In this document: piece after piece, positions 5,179 to 7,722 of the stretch
Position numbering within the stretch: position 1 is the stretch's first letter
How the letters are laid out: every line of letters begins with the position of its first letter
Assembly (NCBI GenBank): GCA_903940375.1
Contig: CAJAKT010000486.1
Location: 1-7,722 of the forward strand
Length of the DNA stretch: 7,722 nucleotides
Direction of reading: 5' to 3'
Source of the DNA: an uncultured bacterium
Lineage (GTDB): Bacteria > Actinomycetota > Actinomycetes > S36-B12
Program-made: the position numbers and the translations under genes
The notes under the pieces: generated by a model
Told to the model about the DNA's origin: nothing
The model's input: only the letters and a program-made list of their open reading frames with translations
The model's database searches: none

Positions 5179-6620
5179 CGGGTCACCTCCGTGGTCAGGT
5201 AGGCGCCCAGGCCCTGGATGCCGCCTTCGCGGCCGAACCCGGACTCCTTGTAGCCGCCGAAGGGGCTCGTCGGGTCGAAGCGATTGAACGTGTTCGCCCA
5301 GATGACGCCGGCCCGCAGGCGCTCGGCCATCCACAGGATCCGGCTGCCCTTCTCGGTCCAGATCCCGGCGGAGAGGCCGTAGGGGGTGTTGTTGGCCTTC
5401 TCCACCGCCTCGTCGGGTGTGCGGAAGGTCAGGACGGAGAGCACGGGTCCGAAGATCTCCTCGCGGGCGATCCGGTGTGCCTGCGTGACCCCGGTGAAGA
5501 CGGTCGGCGGGAACCACCAGCCGCGGTCGGGAAGCGTGCAGGGAGCGCTCCAGCGTTCAGCGCCTTCCGCCTCTCCGCTGCTGACGAGGGCGGTGATCCG
5601 ACTCAGCTGTTCGGCGGAGTTGATGGCGCCGATATCGGTGTTCTTGTCGAGCGGATCGCCGAGACGCAGGGTGCTCAGGCGCCGCTTGAGGGCTTCGACA
5701 ATCTCATCGGCGATCGACTCCTGGACGAGCAGTCGTGACCCGGCGCAGCAGACATGACCCTGGTTGAAGTAGATGCCATTGACGACCCCCTCGACGGCCT
5801 CATCGACAGGTGCATCGTCGAAGACGATGTTCGCGGCCTTGCCACCGAGCTCAAGGGTCAGCCTCTTGTCGGTGCCGGCCAGGGAGCGCATGATCGACTT
5901 GCCCACCTCGGTGGAACCGGTGAAGGCCACCTTGTCGATGCCCGGATTCTCGACGAGCGCTCGGCCGGTCTCGCCTGCGCCGGTGAGAATGTTGACGACT
6001 CCGGGTGGCAGGTCGGCCTGCTGGCAGATCTCCGCGAACAGCAATGCGGTCAGGGGCGTCGTCTCCGCGGGCTTGAGGACGACGGTGTTGCCGCAGGCCA
6101 GGGCTGGTGCGACTTTCCAGGCCAGCATGAGCAACGGGAAGTTCCACGGGATCACCTGGGCGGCGACGCCGATCGGCTTCGGGGCAGGCCCGTACCCAGC
6201 ATGACCGAGCTTGTCTGCCCAGCCGGCGTGGTAGAAGAAGTGCGCGGCGACGAGGGGCACGTCGACATCCCGCGACTCGCGGATCGGCTTGCCGTTATCG
6301 AGGGTCTCGAGCACCGCTAGTTCGCGCGATCGTTCCTGGATGAGCCGGGCGATCCGGAACAGGTACTTCGCGCGATCGCGGCCCGACATCGGACCCCAGA
6401 CCTCGGTGTAGGCCCGGCGAGCGGCCTGCACGGCGCGTTCGACATCGTCGGTACCCGCTTCAGCAACCTCGGCGAGGACTTCCTCAGTTGCCGGGTTGAT
6501 CGTCGTGAACGTCGAGCCGGATGACGAGTCGACGAAGGTGCCGTCGATGAACAGGCCATACCGAGATGCGATGCTCACGACACTTCGCGACTCTGGTGCG
6601 GGGGCGTACTCGAAGGTCAC
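5175..6620 (-). CDS. NAD(P)-dependent aldehyde dehydrogenase, catalytic (ALDH16 N-terminal domain type)
   Basis: 481 aa from GTG at 6620, preceded by AAGGAG at five bases. An upstream extension to 6704 would run inside deoC and is rejected. It oxidises an aldehyde to the acid using NAD(P)+. All catalytic marks are present: IPWNFPL with oxyanion Asn160, VLKPAE with Lys183, FTGSTEVG (233-240) for the cofactor, LELGGK with general base Glu257, NQGHVCCAGSR with nucleophile Cys291, EEIFGPV with Glu388, and the C-terminal PFGGYKESGFGREGG (453-467). The N-terminus FEYAPAPES matches the recalled EYGPxPES start of ALDH16. Next to deoC, the likely substrate is acetaldehyde released from deoxyribose-5-phosphate, though other aldehydes are possible. 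Ten bases separate it from deoC, and it overlaps the next gene by ATGA. Confidence 0.92.
   Translation of the reverse strand: MTFEYAPAPESRSVVSIASRYGLFIDGTFVDSSSGSTFTTINPATEEVLAEVAEAGTDDVERAVQAARRAYTEVWGPMSGRDRAKYLFRIARLIQERSRELAVLETLDNGKPIRESRDVDVPLVAAHFFYHAGWADKLGHAGYGPAPKPIGVAAQVIPWNFPLLMLAWKVAPALACGNTVVLKPAETTPLTALLFAEICQQADLPPGVVNILTGAGETGRALVENPGIDKVAFTGSTEVGKSIMRSLAGTDKRLTLELGGKAANIVFDDAPVDEAVEGVVNGIYFNQGHVCCAGSRLLVQESIADEIVEALKRRLSTLRLGDPLDKNTDIGAINSAEQLSRITALVSSGEAEGAERWSAPCTLPDRGWWFPPTVFTGVTQAHRIAREEIFGPVLSVLTFRTPDEAVEKANNTPYGLSAGIWTEKGSRILWMAERLRAGVIWANTFNRFDPTSPFGGYKESGFGREGGIQGLGAYLTTEVTR
5183..5190 (-). promoter_or_regulatory. Ribosome binding site of the short ALDH-like gene
   Basis: On the minus strand GGAGGTGA lies within the last codons of the full-length aldehyde dehydrogenase, its GGAGG core seven bases from the ATG at 5178. 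It shows that the short gene has its own strong initiation site and is not merely the product of a recent frameshift. Confidence 0.8.
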
Positions 6621-6625
6621 GGCTT

Positions 6626-6631
6626 CTCCTT
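6626..6631 (-). promoter_or_regulatory. Ribosome binding site of the full-length aldehyde dehydrogenase
   Basis: On the minus strand AAGGAG starts on the last base of the deoC stop codon and lies five bases before the GTG at 6620. It decides the start against the longer in-frame extension into deoC. Confidence 0.8.
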
Positions 6632-7566
6632 CAGTCGATCGTGACGTAGTCAGGACCGGAGTAGTGCCCGGTAGCGATGCGCTGCCGCTGCAGCAGCAGG
6701 TCATTGAGCAGGGTGGATGCCCCGAAGCGGAAGAGATCGGGAGTCAGCCAGGCCTCTCCGACGGTCTCCTTCACCAGGACGAGGTACTTGATGGCGTCCT
6801 TGCTGGTGCGGATGCCGCCCGCGGCCTTGACACCGATGCGCTGCCCGGTGGCGGCCTCGAAGTCGCGCACGGCCTCGAGCATCACGAGCGTGACGGGCAG
6901 GGTGGCCGCAGGCGTGACCTTCCCGGTTGACGTCTTGATGAAATCGGCACCCGCCAGCATCGCCAGCCAGGATGCCCGCCGGACATTGTCGAGAGTGCGA
7001 AGCTCACCCGTCTCGAGGATGACCTTCAGATGCGCCGGACCGCATGCCTGCTTGACGGCAACGATCTCGTCGAACACGCGCGCGTACTCGCCGCTGAGGA
7101 ACGCTCCGCGGTCGATGACCATGTCGATCTCGTCGGCACCGGCGGCCACGGCCTCCTTGGTGTCCATCAGTTTGACGTCGAGGCTGGCGCGCCCGGAGGG
7201 GAAGGCCGTAGCGACGGCGGCCACATGGAGGGCATCGCCGACGGCTTCGCGCGCGATGCCGGCAAGGTCGCCGTAGACGCAGACGGCCGCGACGCTGGGG
7301 GTCGTCGGATCAGTCGGGTCTGGCCGCAGCGCCTTCGAGCAGAGGGCGCGGACCTTGCCGATGGTGTCCATGCCCTCGAGGGTCGTCAGGTCGACCATGC
7401 CGATGGCCGTGTCGATGGCCCAGGCCTTGGTCTCGTTCTTGATCGATCGTGTTCCGAGCATTGCGGTGCGGGATGCCGCACCCACCTCGTCAACCCCGGG
7501 CAATCCGAGGAGGAATGCCCGCAGCGAGGCGGGGCTCGTGTCGGGCAGTGCGTGGGGGACGCTCAC
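6631..7566 (-). CDS. deoC: Deoxyribose-phosphate aldolase
   Basis: 311 aa from GTG at 7566. It cleaves 2-deoxy-D-ribose-5-phosphate into glyceraldehyde-3-phosphate and acetaldehyde through a Schiff base, the last dedicated step of deoxynucleoside breakdown in the cytoplasm. Class I aldolase motifs are present: MVDLTTLEGMDT (57-68), ADEIDMVIDRG (144-154, with Asp148 likely equivalent to E. coli Asp102), LKVILETGEL (180-189), ADFIKTSTGK (207-216, Schiff-base Lys211) and GVKAAGGIR (245-253, Lys247). At 311 aa it belongs to the longer class that also includes the animal enzyme rather than the roughly 259-aa E. coli type. The gene starts four bases after the mutase stop, with AGGGTGA overlapping that stop as Shine-Dalgarno. 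It stands directly upstream of the aldehyde dehydrogenase that probably consumes its acetaldehyde. Confidence 0.95.
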   Translation of the reverse strand: MSVPHALPDTSPASLRAFLLGLPGVDEVGAASRTAMLGTRSIKNETKAWAIDTAIGMVDLTTLEGMDTIGKVRALCSKALRPDPTDPTTPSVAAVCVYGDLAGIAREAVGDALHVAAVATAFPSGRASLDVKLMDTKEAVAAGADEIDMVIDRGAFLSGEYARVFDEIVAVKQACGPAHLKVILETGELRTLDNVRRASWLAMLAGADFIKTSTGKVTPAATLPVTLVMLEAVRDFEAATGQRIGVKAAGGIRTSKDAIKYLVLVKETVGEAWLTPDLFRFGASTLLNDLLLQRQRIATGHYSGPDYVTID

Positions 7567-7570
7567 CTGC

Positions 7571-7577
7571 TCACCCT
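7571..7577 (-). promoter_or_regulatory. Likely ribosome binding site of deoC
   Basis: On the minus strand AGGGTGA, which includes the mutase TGA stop codon, ends four bases before the GTG at 7566. A ribosome finishing the mutase would reach the deoC start directly, which suggests coupling. Confidence 0.55.
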
Positions 7578-7722
7578 AGCCAGCGTTCGACGTCGACACG
7601 GATTGCTGCGAGTTCCTTGGCGGCCATCTCGCGCGCTGCGCTCACGTTATTGCCCGTCACCGGGACGACGCTCTGCAGGTAGCACTTGATCTTGGGCTCG
7701 GTACCGCTCGGCCGGATGATCA
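7571..7722 (-). CDS. Phospho-sugar mutase (phosphomannomutase/phosphoglucomutase/phosphopentomutase type), C-terminal end only
   Basis: Only the last 49 residues are in the window; the gene continues past its right edge. The segment begins IIRPSGTEPKIKCYLQS, the phosphate-binding loop (RPSGTEPK) of domain 4 in alpha-D-phosphohexomutases, and ends in a helix EMAAKELAAIRVDVERWLG. The KIKCYLQ continuation is typical of the long PGM2-like branch, which includes phosphopentomutases. Lying immediately before deoC, it probably converts (deoxy)ribose-1-phosphate to the 5-phosphate, the substrate of deoC; this is inference from context. The remainder of the protein is needed to separate hexose from pentose specificity. 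Confidence 0.85.
   Translation of the reverse strand, partial: IIRPSGTEPKIKCYLQSVVPVTGNNVSAAREMAAKELAAIRVDVERWLG

Noticed and set aside
5179..5517. N-terminal extension of the short aldehyde dehydrogenase-like gene up to 5517.
   Set aside because: The added residues are an Arg/Pro-rich out-of-frame reading of the full-length dehydrogenase. The ATG at 5178 has a strong ribosome binding site and an ATGA overlap.
6621..6704. Start of the full-length dehydrogenase at 6704.
   Set aside because: The extra 28 residues overlap the deoC coding end and are Cys/Ser/Thr-rich noise; AAGGAG sits just before the GTG at 6620.

Overview
The window is a compact, high-GC stretch with GTG starts, 4-nt gene overlaps and almost no intergenic space. 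This looks like a high-GC actinobacterium (Actinomycetota). The gene set (phospho-sugar mutase, deoC, two aldehyde dehydrogenase genes, adenosine deaminase) resembles the nucleoside-salvage neighbourhood I recall from Streptomyces and relatives. I cannot name the genus from sequence alone.

Layout. (1) Positions 16-1044, minus strand: a secreted protein with an N-terminal two-cysteine module, a Gly/Thr/Pro linker and a beta-propeller with Asp-box motifs. (2) Positions 1099-1941, minus strand: a ten-helix EamA-type (DMT) transporter. (3) Positions 1942-2101: a divergent intergenic region with a 60-bp near-perfect palindrome and, on the plus strand, a -10 box placed as in leaderless actinobacterial promoters. 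(4) Positions 2102-3503, plus strand: adenosine deaminase followed one base later by a small coiled-coil/single-helix membrane protein. (5) Positions 3500-7722, minus strand: a tightly coupled operon read as phospho-sugar mutase (only its last 49 residues are here), deoC, full-length aldehyde dehydrogenase, short aldehyde dehydrogenase-like protein, GNAT acetyltransferase. Blocks 4 and 5 converge so tightly that both stop codons share the tetramer CTAG.

How the genes work together (inference from families). Adenosine deaminase turns (deoxy)adenosine into (deoxy)inosine. A phosphorylase not in the window would release (deoxy)ribose-1-phosphate, and the mutase would make the 5-phosphate. DeoC then splits deoxyribose-5-phosphate into glyceraldehyde-3-phosphate and acetaldehyde, and the aldehyde dehydrogenase pair would oxidise the acetaldehyde to acetate.

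The most interesting observation is that the two aldehyde dehydrogenase genes, overlapping by ATGA, look like ALDH16 split into two polypeptides. The first gene matches the catalytic half, with an EYxPxPES-type N-terminus. The second matches the C-terminal pseudo-domain, ending in a TKxxWxPMG tail and lacking every catalytic residue. I saw no mobile element, CRISPR array, tRNA or rRNA, and no clear sign of a new defence or mobile system.
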